Assembly (NCBI RefSeq): GCF_000346465.2
Contig: NC_034014.1
Location: 18,859,956-18,923,955, forward strand
From: Prunus persica
Taxonomy: Eukaryota > Streptophyta > Magnoliopsida > Rosales > Rosaceae
Direction: 5' to 3'
Length of the DNA stretch: 64,000 nt
Shown here piece after piece: positions 9,875-22,209 of the stretch. A program made the translations under genes and the position numbers. The notes under the pieces were generated by a model, which ran no database searches, had not been told where the DNA came from, and was given only the letters and a program-made list of their open reading frames with translations. Numbering within the stretch: position 1 is the stretch's first letter; the number at the start of each line of letters is the position of its first letter.

Positions 9875-11414
9875 TAGTTGGTGGATACTTAAATACTTTC
9901 CATTCTTGCATTCTCTCTCTCCTCTTATTCGACAATATTTAAGCAAATCTAATGGTTAAACTTTATTTATTTTAATTGAGGTCTTGATATTTTTTTGGTT
10001 TGTGGAGGCTGAGTTTTGCAAATGAATGCGATCTTCTGTTCTCTGGAATTTTTAGTTTGAAATGACTTGCACACCTTAATTTAGTCTCTCCAAGCGTTTT
10101 AGTTTTATATGGTGCTTGGTTTAACCAAGTGTGCTGGTTTATGTGGAAAATCTATATTTGCTCTTTGTGAATGTGATTGGGGGAAGATTATATTTTCTTG
10201 ATGATGTTGATGTATCCCCCTTTTTGGAGTTGTATCACCATTTGTGGCTAAATTCTTAATATGATTTTCACTTGATAAAAGAAAATATGCTAATCTAATT
10301 GAATTCAATTCAATTTTGATGTGGACTTTGGAAGATTGAATTGGATTTGTAAATTCAAAATATGACGTAATTGGATTAAATGACACAACTTCTGAGAATA
10401 CAATAAAATTCAATTTAATCTATTGATTGTAGTTGATTTCGCTTTTTTTCTTTTCTTTTTTTTGTTTGTTATGTTTGTTATTTTTCTAATGATACAGGCG
10501 TTTGAAATTGATGGAATTATATTAGTATTTATTTAGTAGATCTAAGAAAATCTTCTTTGTTAATCAAGGAGGGTCAAATACCTGAATAAGTGTTTCATTA
10601 AAAAAAAGGCCAAAGCAGCACCAGCAAAACACAACAAACAAGATAGAGGCTAAATTAAGCTCCAAACAGAGAGCTGAGACAAACAGCCTAAGTCACAAAA
10701 TAGCAAAACTCCCGGAAGACAAGGGAGGCCATTTGACAATAAAACTCCCACAAGAGATGGGGGTAGCCTGACAGTTCAACTTTCCAGTTGCTCTGCTCTG
10801 ATTCCTTGCTCATCAACAACAACAAACAAGCGAAACTTGGGCTAGACAAATGTTGCACAAAGCGGCCCAACAAAGCCCAACCCTTAAAAGAGTCGCAAGA
10901 CCAACTGCGACGATTAGGATGAATGAAAGCAACACCAACTGCAACGACACAATAAACTTCAAACTGCTCTACTGCAAAACTGTCTTGTAAGTTGTAATTT
11001 CCCCACTGCTAAAATGGCATGTAACTAACTACCTACAAACTTTGATGGCCATGTTTATCCCAAGTTGTTGTTGTCCATCCATGGATGTGGAACAATTGGC
11101 ACTGGTATTGTGGGCGAAAAGGGTTTGGGGTTGATTACGAGATGGGATGGAGATGGGGCAATGGGTGGGTTACTGGTGGGTGATTGGTCTTTCTTGGGCA
11201 AACAAAATGTGAACACAATTTTTACACTTTCTCACTCCCATTGCGTACTTTTTCTCGCTTGTTATCTCATGCAATAAATTCTTTTTTAGCACATACATAG
11301 CATGTAGGAAAATTTCTAGTATTATAGAACCAAATCACTTTTATTTAGCATTCAAATCTTGTTCAACATTTACATTTATCGAAATGTGTGAATGATTGAA
11401 CAATGTGTAACTAA
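9875..11414. other. Spacer without recognised genes
   Basis: AT-rich spacer. A moderately GC-rich stretch at about 10590-10930 has a reverse-strand frame of 61 codons (10688-10873) that could be the worn tail of a LINE, but I see no diagnostic motif. Confidence 0.4.
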
Positions 11415-13040
11415 GAGCATTCCAATAGCCTCTTAAACAATTTTGGAATGCTAAAATAGGTAAGTCACATCAACAAAATTCTCTCCAATAGCCCTGTCAA
11501 ACTCAGTCGTCAAATTCAGTCATCAAACCTGCAACCTTTTTTGTATCAATCATCAAACATGCAACATTTTTTTCTATCTCCACGATTGGTAAGTTGACTT
11601 TGGCTCTTCAAAACATTTAATTTTACTTTGGAAAAACAAAACCTACCTTGAAAGTGTTAAACTCGTACTTTTTTTTTTTTCAAGTAATAAATGCATTCTT
11701 AACATGTTTTCATATTTTTCATTCTTTTCCATAACACTGCATTAATTGAATTGAAGAGTCTGGGGCATAAAATTTTAAAGTAGCAAATAAACTTTTTCAA
11801 ATTTTCTCATAGGTCAACAAACTTTAATTTGAAGAGTTTAATTTACTACTATTGTTGGAGATGCGAGTAGCGAATTTAACTCTTCAAATTAAAGTTTGTT
11901 AACCTATGTGGCAAATTAAAAAGGCTTACTTACTACGTTAATAATTTATGCCCCAACAAACTCTTTAATTCAAGTAATGCAATGTTATAGAAAACAATGA
12001 AAAATGTGAAAAATATCTACTTATTTATTATTTGAAAAATAAAAAATGCATGTTATTTTTTCCAAACATAAAAAAACAAAAAAACAGAAAAAAAAAAAAA
12101 AAAACCATGGTCAACTTATCAATCATGAAGAGAGAAAAAGAGGTTGCACGTTTAATGACTGAATTTTATTTTATTTTATTTTTGTCGAAGGAATGAACAT
12201 GTCATTACCAAAAAGATACTACAAAAAGCCCAAAACTAAGTCAGGAAAAGAAAAACAAGGGCTCAACAAAAAAGAAAAGAAAACAACAGTCCAATTCCAA
12301 GTACAAACACCACCGTCACCGGATCTGCCGCCGTCGTCATTAGAAGAAGAAGGTCCAGAGGAACTAATAAGGGAGATCTGAAAAGCATGGATTTGGAGGA
12401 GCAATCCACCAACATTTATCATACTCAATCGATCCAAGTAGGGGTCAAAATTGACCATTAAGTTACATAGGCCACACATCCATGGCAAAAGCTCAGATAT
12501 GCAGATGGGTTGTAGGAGAGAAGCAGCTGCAACAATCCAGTAAACAACCCAGAGAATCATAGGGAGATAAGAGAATTTTAAGGTTTCAAATCTGATGGGA
12601 GGGGGAGAGGAAAAAACTGATGTGTGGGTGATGGGAGGGGAGGAGAAGTAGGTGAGAGAGGGGTGATGGTTGAAGTGAAAATGGAGAGGAGATGCATATG
12701 GAATTTGAAAGGACATATGGGCCAAAATCTAGAAAAGCAAGGAGAAAAGGCAAAGCAAAACAAAAAATGAGGAAAAGAAAAAGGAAAAGTCACACCAAAG
12801 GTGGCAGAAGTGCCGCCCCAAAGGGCGGTAGGAAAACCACCAGCTGCTACTTAGAAGAGAAGGTGATGGAGGAGGAGAGAAGTTCGAGAGAGAATGAGGA
12901 GCCTCTCTCTCTAAAGCTTTCTCAGTTCAATATTACTAACTTGATGACTGAATTTGACAAGACTATTGGATATGATTTTGATGATGTAGTTCACCTATTT
13001 TAGCATTCTAAAACTGTTGAAGAGGTTGTTGGAGATGCTC
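11415..13040. mobile_element. TAA-flanked inverted-repeat element, PIF/Harbinger-like MITE with filler DNA
   Basis: The left end reads GAGCATTCCAATAGCC and the right end, reversed, GAGCATCTCCAACAACC. The similarity runs for about 110 bases, including GAATGCTAAAATAGGT and TTCAGTCATCAA. The trinucleotide TAA flanks both ends (11412-11414, 13041-13043), as expected for the PIF/Harbinger group. A second, larger palindrome is nested inside, centred near 11865, with arms of about 200-300 bases sharing AACAAACTTTAATTTGAAGAG. The remaining 12185-12930 is unique-looking and carries a minus-strand frame of 168 codons (12219-12725) that I do not recognise; it may be captured host DNA. Confidence 0.65.
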
Positions 13041-13170
13041 TAATGATTCATAACTTTATGCTCCATTTTGTAAATTTTCAAAACCTAGTAGGTTTTCGAG
13101 GGTATAAAATTGATTGGTGGGATGGCGTTTTTTAAATTTAAATTTAAATTTTAAATGGGAGGGGAGAGAG

Positions 13171-13190
13171 GCGGCCCATAGGCCCATTAG
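13171..13190 (+). promoter_or_regulatory. Site II-like GGCCCA elements upstream of the D-box gene
   Basis: GGCCCATAGGCCCATTA contains two GGCCCA (TGGGCC) cores about 110-130 bases before the probable transcript start. Such elements are common in promoters of growth- and cell-cycle-linked plant genes. The sites are visible; the role is inferred. Confidence 0.4.
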
Positions 13191-13407
13191 TTTGGTGGCG
13201 CTGGGCGCAGTTTGCTGAATTTGCTGACTTTTCAAACTTTTGGAGGGCGGGTCATGGTCAGCCTCTCATCACTCCCGCCTGAACAAATTTTGAGTTAGAG
13301 ATTCCCCTTCTCTCTTCTCGCGTTACCCGCCCACACTTCTCCATTTCAAGATCCTCACTCAGATTTCTTTCATTTTGATTGAACAAACATTTCCCGATTG
13401 CAAAAAG

Positions 13408-13606
13408 GTCAGTACATATCTCTTTTTTCATATGGATTTTTTCTGTTCGTGTCTAAATATATATTCCTTGAATATAAAATTCATATCTAGGGTTGAGTTA
13501 GAATTCCTAATTTTACATTATGTAGTTCTTCCGAATTTTCTGGTATTTAGGCTTTCTAAATAAGTAATATTCTTTGTGGGTTTTCCATTTTTATTTTCTG
13601 GATCAG
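13408..13606 (+). other. Probable 5' UTR intron of the D-box gene
   Basis: The sequence runs from AAAAAG|GTCAGT to GGATCAG|GGGG, a good GT-AG pair after a pyrimidine-rich stretch. It separates a leader beginning near 13290 from the exon that carries the start codon. Confidence 0.5.
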
Positions 13607-13724
13607 GGGGTGGAGAATTCATTGTTTTTGGCGAACCGGAGAAGTGGGTTTTCGAGGGTCTCAGTTGAATACTCAATTGAGTTGACAGATTTCGTTTTTT
13701 GTTTCTCTGCAAGTGAGTTTCATT

Positions 13725-15564
13725 ATGAGTAGTGATAATTCCAAAGATGGGTTTTGCAAAACCCGCCCGGTTCTCGGTGATTTGACCAACCGGCCCATAA
13801 AAAGGGGGTTTTCGATGATTTCAGCTGATTCGAAACCTAAATCTGGAGATGGGTATGGTAATAATGTGGATTCTGAAAATGGGGATTCCAAATTTGCCAA
13901 GCAAGTGTCTTTAGGGTGTGAGAATATAGTAAGAGAGAAGTGTAAGACCAAAATTGGAGCAGAATGTAACCCTGAAGCTTTATCTTCCCCAAAGGGCACA
14001 CAAGATTCTGAGTTTTCACCTACTTATACTGCCACTGATGATTCATCGAATGACAACAGTGACTCTGTTACCTTGACTATGTCAAATGACATTGCGGAAA
14101 AGTCCAGTGACACTGGAGATAATGCGAGCAGTGTTATGGGGGTTGCTGATGCGTTGATGGATAATTGCACGTCCATTGTTTCAAATTCCAAGTGCTCAGG
14201 ACTGTGCAAGAATGACTGTTGTGATGGTGGAGAAAAATGTCAGTATGGGAAAGCGGAACAGACTTCTGATGTTGCTCAAAGCATTCCTCTATATGAAGGA
14301 TTAGTCACTGTTGTTCGCGGGAATGATGAAAAGGATCTTGATGATGGTAATCTGGCATCAAACAAACATGGTTATGCCAATAGTTCGAGATTGCCTGGGT
14401 CACATTGTTGCTCAAAATCCCATGAATTTGAAAAATTGGAAAGATGCACGACTCTTAAGGGTGATAATGTTGCTGGTTTGAACGTCGGTGATGACTTTCT
14501 TAAAGGTTGCTCTTGTTCGTTTTGCTTGAAAGGTATTACAACCCCTGGTTATGCTAGTTTTATACCTGATTGCTTAGGATGTGGAATGGATATATGTAGA
14601 CTAACATGAGTTTGGTTATTTTGCAATCTGATAATCAGCCGCTCACATTTTGTCAGACCTTCAATACCAGGATATCAAGGGTCGAATTTCTGGTAAGTTG
14701 TGCAGAATGTGTAGAAAATTTACTCTGGTGAACATTTTAAATTTCTATTTGAATTTGCCTTTCTTTTCACTCTGGAATATTTTACATTTTACCATTTGGA
14801 TTTCTGGCAAGTTTGTGTAAAATGTGTGAAATGTTACTGCAGTGGGCATCTAAAGTTCTTTCTTGACATTGTTTCTTTACTTTCAAATAGTTTATTTCTC
14901 ATTAATTTTACAATTTACCCTTAGCATTGAAGAAGAGTCAAAAGGAAGCGAACATATTTGTTGAGAAAAGTTTCAGGGGAAAGGAGATTAATACTGAGGG
15001 CTGGCCTCACCCAAACAAAACGTCAAAACTTGAATATGATCTCTCGAGTCAGTGGAGATCACTCTTTCTTCACGTGGAGGATATGCTTGTTCATGAAAGC
15101 AACCATCTCGTGAGTATAACTTTTGTTTGCTATGGCATGTGTACTTCCTTTGGGAAGTGATCTTTTTATCGTTGTTTTTATTTTGGACATTTTTTCATGC
15201 TCGTCTCCGTTTCATTTATCTTAATTTTTATGTAAACGATCCATACTCTTCTGATCTTTAATGTGTATGAAGTCCCACATCCTATCACTGGCCGTAAGGC
15301 AGGGGGAAACCCTTGTTTTTTTTAACAAATCTGTTCTAGCCAGTGTTGCTTGTTTTAAATTCAGCCTAAGTTGTAAGAACTTGGTATTATAGATTATGAT
15401 GTTCACTTTCTAATCGGTGACTTTTTCTTTTTGGGGGTCTTAATGTGATTAATAGTCTGATTTCTGCTTGGCAGCAAGACAGTTATGTCACGCTAAAAGA
15501 TCTGAGAGACAACTGCAAGACGGAACTGGAAATGACGAGTGGCATGCCTTCAGAGAAACAATAG
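13725..15564 (+). CDS. Four-exon gene: plant protein of unknown function with an N-terminal destruction box
   Basis: I join exons 13725-14532, 14639-14692, 14925-15109 and 15475-15564. All introns are GT-AG and the phases agree, giving 378 residues. I chose ATG 13725; the GTG 12 bases earlier in frame is not a plausible plant start. Residues 14-22, RPVLGDLTN, fit the RxxLxxxxN destruction box, as in B-type cyclins, followed by basic NRPIKR. Residues 30-240 are acidic, serine-rich and low in structure. From about 265 come CSCSFCLK, then SDLQYQDIKGRIS, KKSQKEAN and SQWRSLFLHVEDMLVHESN, a compact helical tail I recognise as conserved across plants but cannot name. The tail starts in exon 1 and spans three short exons, so an intron-blind reading would lose nearly all of it. 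I infer a possible cell-cycle-regulated protein; the function is unknown. Confidence 0.8.
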
Positions 15565-17400
15565 TGTGTTTCCGATGCTTGTGTTATTGTAAGATTGTCA
15601 CTTTACTGGGTGCTTACTTGCAAGTGCATGTGCACACGTGTATTCATGTATCCTTGTTTGGACGACTGTTTTCTTCTTCATATCATTTTTTCTTAATAAG
15701 CTGTAAACTTTCATTAAATTTGTGTAATATCATTTCTGTTACTCCTTGCTTGGACAAATCTGCCTTTAAGAATGTTAACTTTGCCATTTATCCACCTTCA
15801 ATCCTGACTTGGCTCAGAATTTTCATTTCAGTAAGCCTTGGGATGGATTTTATGACTTTCTTGGTGGTGAGTTTCCGTATTTATTACCTTTGATTTTACT
15901 GATTGAAGTAATTTTTTCCTCAATTGTGTTGATATTTTAGCATTGACAACGTAAAATGAAAGATTTGATTTATCTGCTACAATGAAATAGATGATGATCC
16001 TATTAGATTGTGAGATTGAATGCTTCTGCTATCATATCTTTCAATTGCAAGTTGAATCACAAATGTAATGACAGATGTTTTATCAATGTTAAGATAAAAC
16101 ATCAACTATCATGTCTTTTCGTGGCTGAGAAGGCAGAAAATGATAAAAACTTTTGGTTGTGTTTTTCTTACTCAAATATTAAGATTAGGTTTGACATGAT
16201 GGCTGGATGTGAATATTACAGCAATAGCAAGGTTGTAGATGAATTGCCTTTTGGGTCAAGTTGTTTTACTGACTTCAAAGTTTCAGCAGCGGGGAGATCA
16301 AACGTATATTTTGCAAATTTAATTGTTTATAATTAATGGGACTTGTGAGTCTTCCTCAAATAATTAAAGCGTGTATGGCGCCACGCCACTACAGTCTGCA
16401 CCTTCATGAATAGAAATTGGATGGGGCATGTGTGGCGTTGAATTTTTAGGCAGCCAATTATGTGTATTGCTGGAGAATATTCTTAGGTCTTATCCATCAT
16501 CTGTGGCATTAGATTGGACAATTTTGAAAGTCAACTAGTTGACTAATTTTTGTAGTTTTTTGAAGATTTAAACATACATGAGATTTGCAAACGTAAATTA
16601 AACCAATTGGTTAGGGCAATGAGCTTGTTTCCTTACATTCAAGTTCAAATTACTTGTAATTTTTTTTTTAAAAGTTGAGATTCTTACGCAAGTTCTTTCT
16701 TTTTCAATCAATTACAGGCTATATAAACCCATGGTCAAAACGTCTCAGGTTTATAAAATTATCAGTTTGTCTTTTATGTTTTTTTCTTTGGGGTCAGATC
16801 CACGACATCATTATTGATTGCAAATAACATCTTATGACATGCGTAAGAGAAGGCACCAAACGGATTAAGATAATTGGGAGGCAAAATTAAACTTTGAGCT
16901 ACCGATGGAGGGAAATATTTTATGCGAGAACCTCTTCTTCAGCTTTGCTTTTCCAAATTGATGAATATCACATCATAAGAAATATTTGTTTGCCTTTTAC
17001 ACTGTAGTTCTTGAGGAGCTGGAACAAACATGTTTGAGGGTTCGGAACAAACTGGCTTGTTAAATAACAGGGTCAAACTCAAACGGGCACCCAAATAGTG
17101 GTGGATTCAGAAATATTTCCCCACGGTCGACATAAAAGAAAGTTACCAAGTTAACAATTTATTTTTGGACAGAAAATGCTCTTAAAAAGTAAAACGCAAT
17201 TATCATTCATGGTTCATAGAAGAAACAACGTTGGACGCTAAAATTGTCCACGACAAGTTTTCATATTCTCAACTATTATTTTGGGTTTTAATCCCCAAGT
17301 CTCTACTACCACAAATTGTATAGCCACAAGGAAGCAACAATATAAGACCATTATTAGCTCTCCCAGATAGTTCTTAATGATAACTAAATCTTTTCTCGTC
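15565..17400. other. 3' flank of the D-box gene, no further gene recognised
   Basis: It probably contains the 3' untranslated region just after 15564. Open frames at 15468-15893 and 16010-16336 partly reflect the last exon in another frame and otherwise resemble nothing. A tract at about 16590-16650 (TTGGTTAGGGCAATGAGC ... TTCAAGTTCAAAT) vaguely recalls a tRNA-derived SINE head. Confidence 0.45.
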
Positions 17401-17499
17401 ATTGCATTGAATGGATTCTTACAAAGTACAACTGACTGATGCACCAAAAAAAACATCAACACTACGAATCAAATTAAGGACAATGAAATTTGGTCATTT

Positions 17500-18800
17500 G
17501 ATCTGATAATAAATTGAAATTGAGCACACCATACATTTACACCATCTTCCAAATACAAAAGCCTTCACTTCGTTCTGAATCAAACTGCTGTGATTTGAGA
17601 ATCAAATGGCTGCCAATCTTTCTGCACCACCATCCTAGCAAACTCCACCAAACTCATCTCTCCTTCACCCACCAATGGAGCCAAGCAAGCATTGTCCATT
17701 TGACCTACTAACATGTTTGATGAAGCGAGATGTCCATGAAATGAAAGAGCTCGGCTTTGTTAAAACTATGAAGTGATGTTCTTCAAGGTCCTCTGTCCCT
17801 TTCCATGGAACACAAAATGCAAGCTTCCATTGGGCATGAAAGACCAAAAGCAGCTCATAGTTAAAATTGTCGTGAAATCAGAAAGAAGAGACAGAAAACG
17901 AACAAGAAGACAAAATTGTATGACAAACCACAGAATTTCACAAAATGAACAAACGACCGATTCCTACAAATTCTTAGACGCTGAAGACTAAGAAGAGAGC
18001 AAAAGCGAAATCCATTCCACAATATTTCTGCCACTCAAATTTAACCTCAAAGCATTTAAGAATTTCGTCATGACAAAGGACATAAATTACAGTTTAGAAC
18101 AAGTGAGAATCTTAACTAAACTGAATTAAGATACAAGAAAAATAGATTACAACGGTTGAATCCATAAAAAGCACTTGCTGTGCCACCAAGAACAGAGCCA
18201 ATCTGTAACATGACACAATCACCACCACACACAAAATCAGCAGTCCAAATTCACTCACAAACTAAATTTAATCTCAAACCACATATATAGATATAAGCGA
18301 GGTAAAAAACAACCCGACTACACATCAAAAAACAATCTCTGAGATCTGAATTTGATTGCAGCATCAAAACAATGGGGCATTTTCATTGCGACAAAGAGAA
18401 GAAAACCTGATAAGAAAAAATATTCAGCTCTACAAGTAAATGCTGCTGAAGTACCAAAATAATTATATGATGCACAAACCACCAAAAACTAACCAAAAAA
18501 CACACAGACACACAAAAACAAGTAAAAACAAAGAGAGAATTAATTTGGATGGGGGTAAGCCCGCTTAGCCATCACTGCCCCAAGAAAGGGGGCTCTGACT
18601 GCGGGCAGTCTTCACCGCAGTGGAAAGAGAAGACACCAGCGAGTGACTGCTGAGCTGAGCCGCCAGCAGCCCTAAACCCTAAACCCTAAGGAGGGTAGAG
18701 GGCAAGGGAGGGTGGCTCAAGCTCAAGCACTCTGTTATGCCCTCTCTCCCCTCTGCTCAGATAAGATCAAGTAGTTTGGTCTCTAGGGTTTCTCTCCTCC
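17500..18800 (-). other. Possible reverse-strand transcription unit, coding status unclear
   Basis: Read from the minus strand, a TATA box and telo-box leader (18671-18808) are followed by ATG at 18572, a reading of MAKRAYPHPN and a stop. Further on, a good acceptor (TGTTACAG) precedes a frame reading IGSVLGGTASAFYGFN (from 18202 downward). That looks like the N-terminal part of a small conserved membrane protein. I found no GT donor in the right frame to join them, and no convincing following exon. It may be a degenerate small gene, a non-coding transcript, or a real gene whose exons I mis-joined. Confidence 0.3.
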
Positions 18801-18808
18801 CTTTTATA
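18671..18808 (-). promoter_or_regulatory. TATA box and telo-box leader on the minus strand
   Basis: The minus strand has TATAAAAG at 18808-18801, then AAACCCTAGAG at about 18790 and, lower down, TTAGGGTTTAGGGTTTAGGG (18690-18671). Telo boxes (AAACCCTAA in either direction) near the start site are typical of plant genes for translation factors, ribosomal proteins and snoRNA hosts. Confidence 0.5.
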
Positions 18809-19035
18809 CTCGCCCAAAACCCACACACGTGTGTTATATTATTCCACTTTAGATCTGCTGTGCCCATTGTTTTTTTTTTTTTTTTTTTTTTCGGGGGTGA
18901 AACTTAACCCCCAGTTTTTAATAAAATAAAAATAATGTAGACGTGAGTAGACAGGGCAATGAGTTGGTTTTTTGGCACTTAAGTTCGAGTCTTCCTCTTC
19001 ATAAATTAGAGTAATTTAAAATAGTCTAGACTAAG

Positions 19036-20044
19036 GTCTAAAATATCGATGATATTGGAAATATCGGTAGTCCAAAAACACGAAAATTTCGATGGAAATA
19101 TCGGGATATTATCGATATTGAAAAAAATTGAATAAAACCACAGAAATTATAAGAAAAACTTGAAAATTTTTATTGAAACTTTGGAGGATCTTTATTTAGT
19201 CAATTATTTATTAGTTTATCACAAAAAATTGGAAGGAAATGTATTGCATGATGGGTTTAACTAATTTAAGTTGATTATACAGCGAGCTGACAAACACTGT
19301 AAGTGTAGAAAATATGTAGTAATTAATGAAATAAGATTAAACACATCATAATCATTTATATATAATAATTTACTGTGATATTTTACACTTTATACATTGC
19401 ATGGTAAGATACATGAGTGATTTAGTACCACATAGAGTTCCTATGAGATTCAAATTTTTCACTATCTTCATCATCTCTATGTGTATAGTAAGTGTATTGT
19501 GAAGAGTAGTCATCAAATGATAAATCCCAAAATAGTTTTGCATGTAATTGTTAACATACCACCTATATGGATCCGAGATTGGTTGACGTTGTCCATAAGC
19601 AAAATCATTTGAAGATTGGGTCTCAGATTCTTTCCATGAGCCGCTTGATTCCATCCCAAAAGGGAAAGGTCAAAGACTCACATTCTCATTTGTAAGTCTA
19701 ATTTTTGCAAAAACAGTTCAAAATAAAATAATAAAAGTATACATATTTCAGCATATTATCACAAAAACATAAGCAACATGGTGGTTAAGGCATTGGAAGA
19801 GTGAAATGACAGGGGTTTGAATTCCCTTTGCGTGTGTGCTTTGTGTTTTTTTTTTCATTTTTTTCTATTACATCGATATTTTCGATATTATAGCAATATT
19901 TTGACAAAATATTATTGAAGTGTGAGCGAAATTATCGACATTGATATTTTCCGATATTACGTCGATATTTATACGATATGTGTATTGATATGTTCTGAAA
20001 TATTCGTGACTCGAAAAAAGGATAATATCCTCAATATTTTAGAC
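19036..20044. mobile_element. Small DNA element with TCTAAAATAT ends and a transposase tail fragment
   Basis: The two ends pair as GTCTAAAATATCGATGATAT and, from the other side, GTCTAAAATATTGAGGATAT. Subterminal regions on both sides are crowded with ATCGATATT-like words. A minus-strand frame (19370-19654, 94 codons) contains DPYRWYVNNYMQNYFG, reminiscent of C-terminal tails of plant hAT-like proteins, but this is an impression. I could not find a target duplication. A stretch at 19775-19850 has pol III A-box-like (TGGTTAAGGCA) and B-box-like (GGTTTGAATTC) words, perhaps a SINE remnant. Confidence 0.5.
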
Positions 20045-20065
20045 TATGATCTAGACTATAGCTTA

Positions 20066-20440
20066 GACCATCTCCAATGGAGGTGACAAACCTTTTTTTT
20101 AAAGTGTCATTTGCTAATTCATGTGGCACTTTGATACTAAAATTCGCTACTTTAGAACTTTGTCTCTCCAACTTGTCTTTCAAATATGTTGGGATGAATA
20201 ATTAAACAATAATTTTGGCAAAAATAATTAAACAATAATTTTGGTAAAAATAATTAAACAATAATTTTGGCAAAAATAATTAAACAATAATTTTGACAAA
20301 AATAATTATATAGTAGTTTTGATTAAAATTTGTTATGGAACCCAATCTGCTATAGGTAACTCACTTGTTAAACACATGAGTTGCTACTTTTTAAATTTGC
20401 TACATGGGTTGCTACTTTCATTGGAGGAGAGAAACTCTCG
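20066..20440. mobile_element. MITE-like segment with a 26-bp tandem array
   Basis: The ends CCATCTCCAATGGAGG and CATTGGAGGAGAG face each other. Inside, 20196-20335 holds about five copies of a unit of roughly 26 bases, AATAATTAAACAATAATTTTGGC, each differing by one or two bases. No coding frame is present. Confidence 0.45.
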
Positions 20441-20479
20441 TGCAATGGGATAATACTTTTTGCTATCTCGGACCAATAA

Positions 20480-21247
20480 TATAATGACATGTAGGATAAT
20501 TTTTTCATGTGTCATTCTGTTATTGGTTGGAGATAGGAAAACAGTGCTATCCCCGTTATGAGTAATTTTTTTTTGCCAATAGAGGGGCTTTTATCATATC
20601 TGGCATATCAAATCACCATTGCTACCAAATATACTAATTCCATTGAAAATGCTGTTAGATTTTAAAAAAATAATGAAAATAATGAAAACAAACCGTTAAT
20701 TGGATTCAATCTTAAGTACAATGTTTTTGTTTTGGAATTTTATTTTAAGAAGAAGATTTCATTCGTAAACCATGACAAACTTCAGGGTAGGAAAGAGTAC
20801 CACACATGTCATGGACTAACATGTGAGTCCGACCCATGCCACTTTTGACCGCTACAAAAAAAAAGAAAAAATCTACTAAAACACCAACACAGTAGATCCA
20901 CATGAGAAGAATTGCAAAGCATCCCAACTTTCAAAAGAAGCCTTCTATGAGAACTCATAGTCCTTGAACAGCACAAGAACTACATAGCACACTAAGGGTC
21001 AAAGACATGAGAGAGCACACGAAGGAAGACACGAAGACAACAGTAAGGAGGAACCCCAAAGAAGAACACCAACTTAACTAAGAGCTTGACAAAGAAAACC
21101 TCATATGGCCAAGCATAGTTCTTCGGGTGTAGCAGAGATAAGAGAATCTGCAAAGGATAAACACAACAGAATGAAATACAAAACGACAAACAAAACAGGA
21201 AACCGAACGAAGAAACCCCTTAGAGGGCACACCACCACATCCCAACA
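20480..21247. other. Spacer before the hAT element
   Basis: No gene is recognised. Frames at 20745-20927 and 20992-21335 on either strand overlap one another and look like chance openings. Confidence 0.4.
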
Positions 21248-22209
21248 ACTACCACCTATGAAGCAAGGACATGGATACGGATACGGCGATACGATTCGAC
21301 ACGACACGAGAATACAGCAAATCTCCAAAAACTAGAATATGATATATCATGAATACTGTAATTAAAAATAAATATTAAAATATAATAATAACAATATATA
21401 TAATTTAAAACATATTTTAAATAACATAAAAATTCAAATTCATCAACCAAATCCAAATTTAAACTCTAGAAAAATGAAAAACAAAAGTCTCAATCAACTA
21501 CAATATTTGTAAGGGTATAATGGTGATTTGCCCCCTGAACTTGTACCTTAGTTTCAATTTACCCTCTATCCTTTTTCTTTTTAGAAAATTAAGGACCTGA
21601 TCTATTTTTTATCTCAAAGGTGCTCCCCGACGTCAAAATCTGGCACTTCCCATCCATTCTACCGTCAAGATGGAGGTTACTTTTGTCATTTCGCTTGTCC
21701 ACGCAAGTCAACCCAGTGTAAGTCGAAAAGTCGAAGGAGGCTAGGTCATTTCAACAACAACAAAAAAAGAAAGCAAGGTCAGAGCTGTAACTGTAGGGTT
21801 CGAAAGTTTGGGGGGAATTGAGGATTTCACCAAATCGAGTTGCATAGTAGCTGGATTTGACAAATCGGCGAGGTTGTGTCATAGGAATCTCAAAGCAACA
21901 CACCTGTATTGACCAAGAAAGGTGCATGTTGAAGTCCGGAGCAGTGGGGAGGCTCCCAAGTATAGTAAGTCTTCAACTTTCCCTTTCTTTTCATTGTTTA
22001 AGTGGTTGTGGTCCATAGGTTGTCGGTAAAATTGGATTATTCTATCTTCTTGCCTTTCTGTAAGATTCCTTTTTGAATAGAAAAGTGTGGTCCCAAAGTA
22101 AAGCATGTGCGTTGCTTTGTCTGTGTGTGGCTGATATTAGTAAAAGGCTGGATTCAATTGGTAGGTTTGTTGTAGTAAATTGAAGTTGCTGAGTTAATTA
22201 AATTAAATT

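Noticed and set aside
12219..12725. 168-codon minus-strand frame in the TAA-flanked element
   Set aside because: No recognisable domain, unusual composition (runs of S, P, F) and a location within a MITE. Kept only as possible captured DNA, not as a gene.
16590..16650. tRNA-like sequence
   Set aside because: It has a faint A-box-like and B-box-like word but no cloverleaf, acceptor stem or matching arms. No true tRNA gene was found anywhere in the window.
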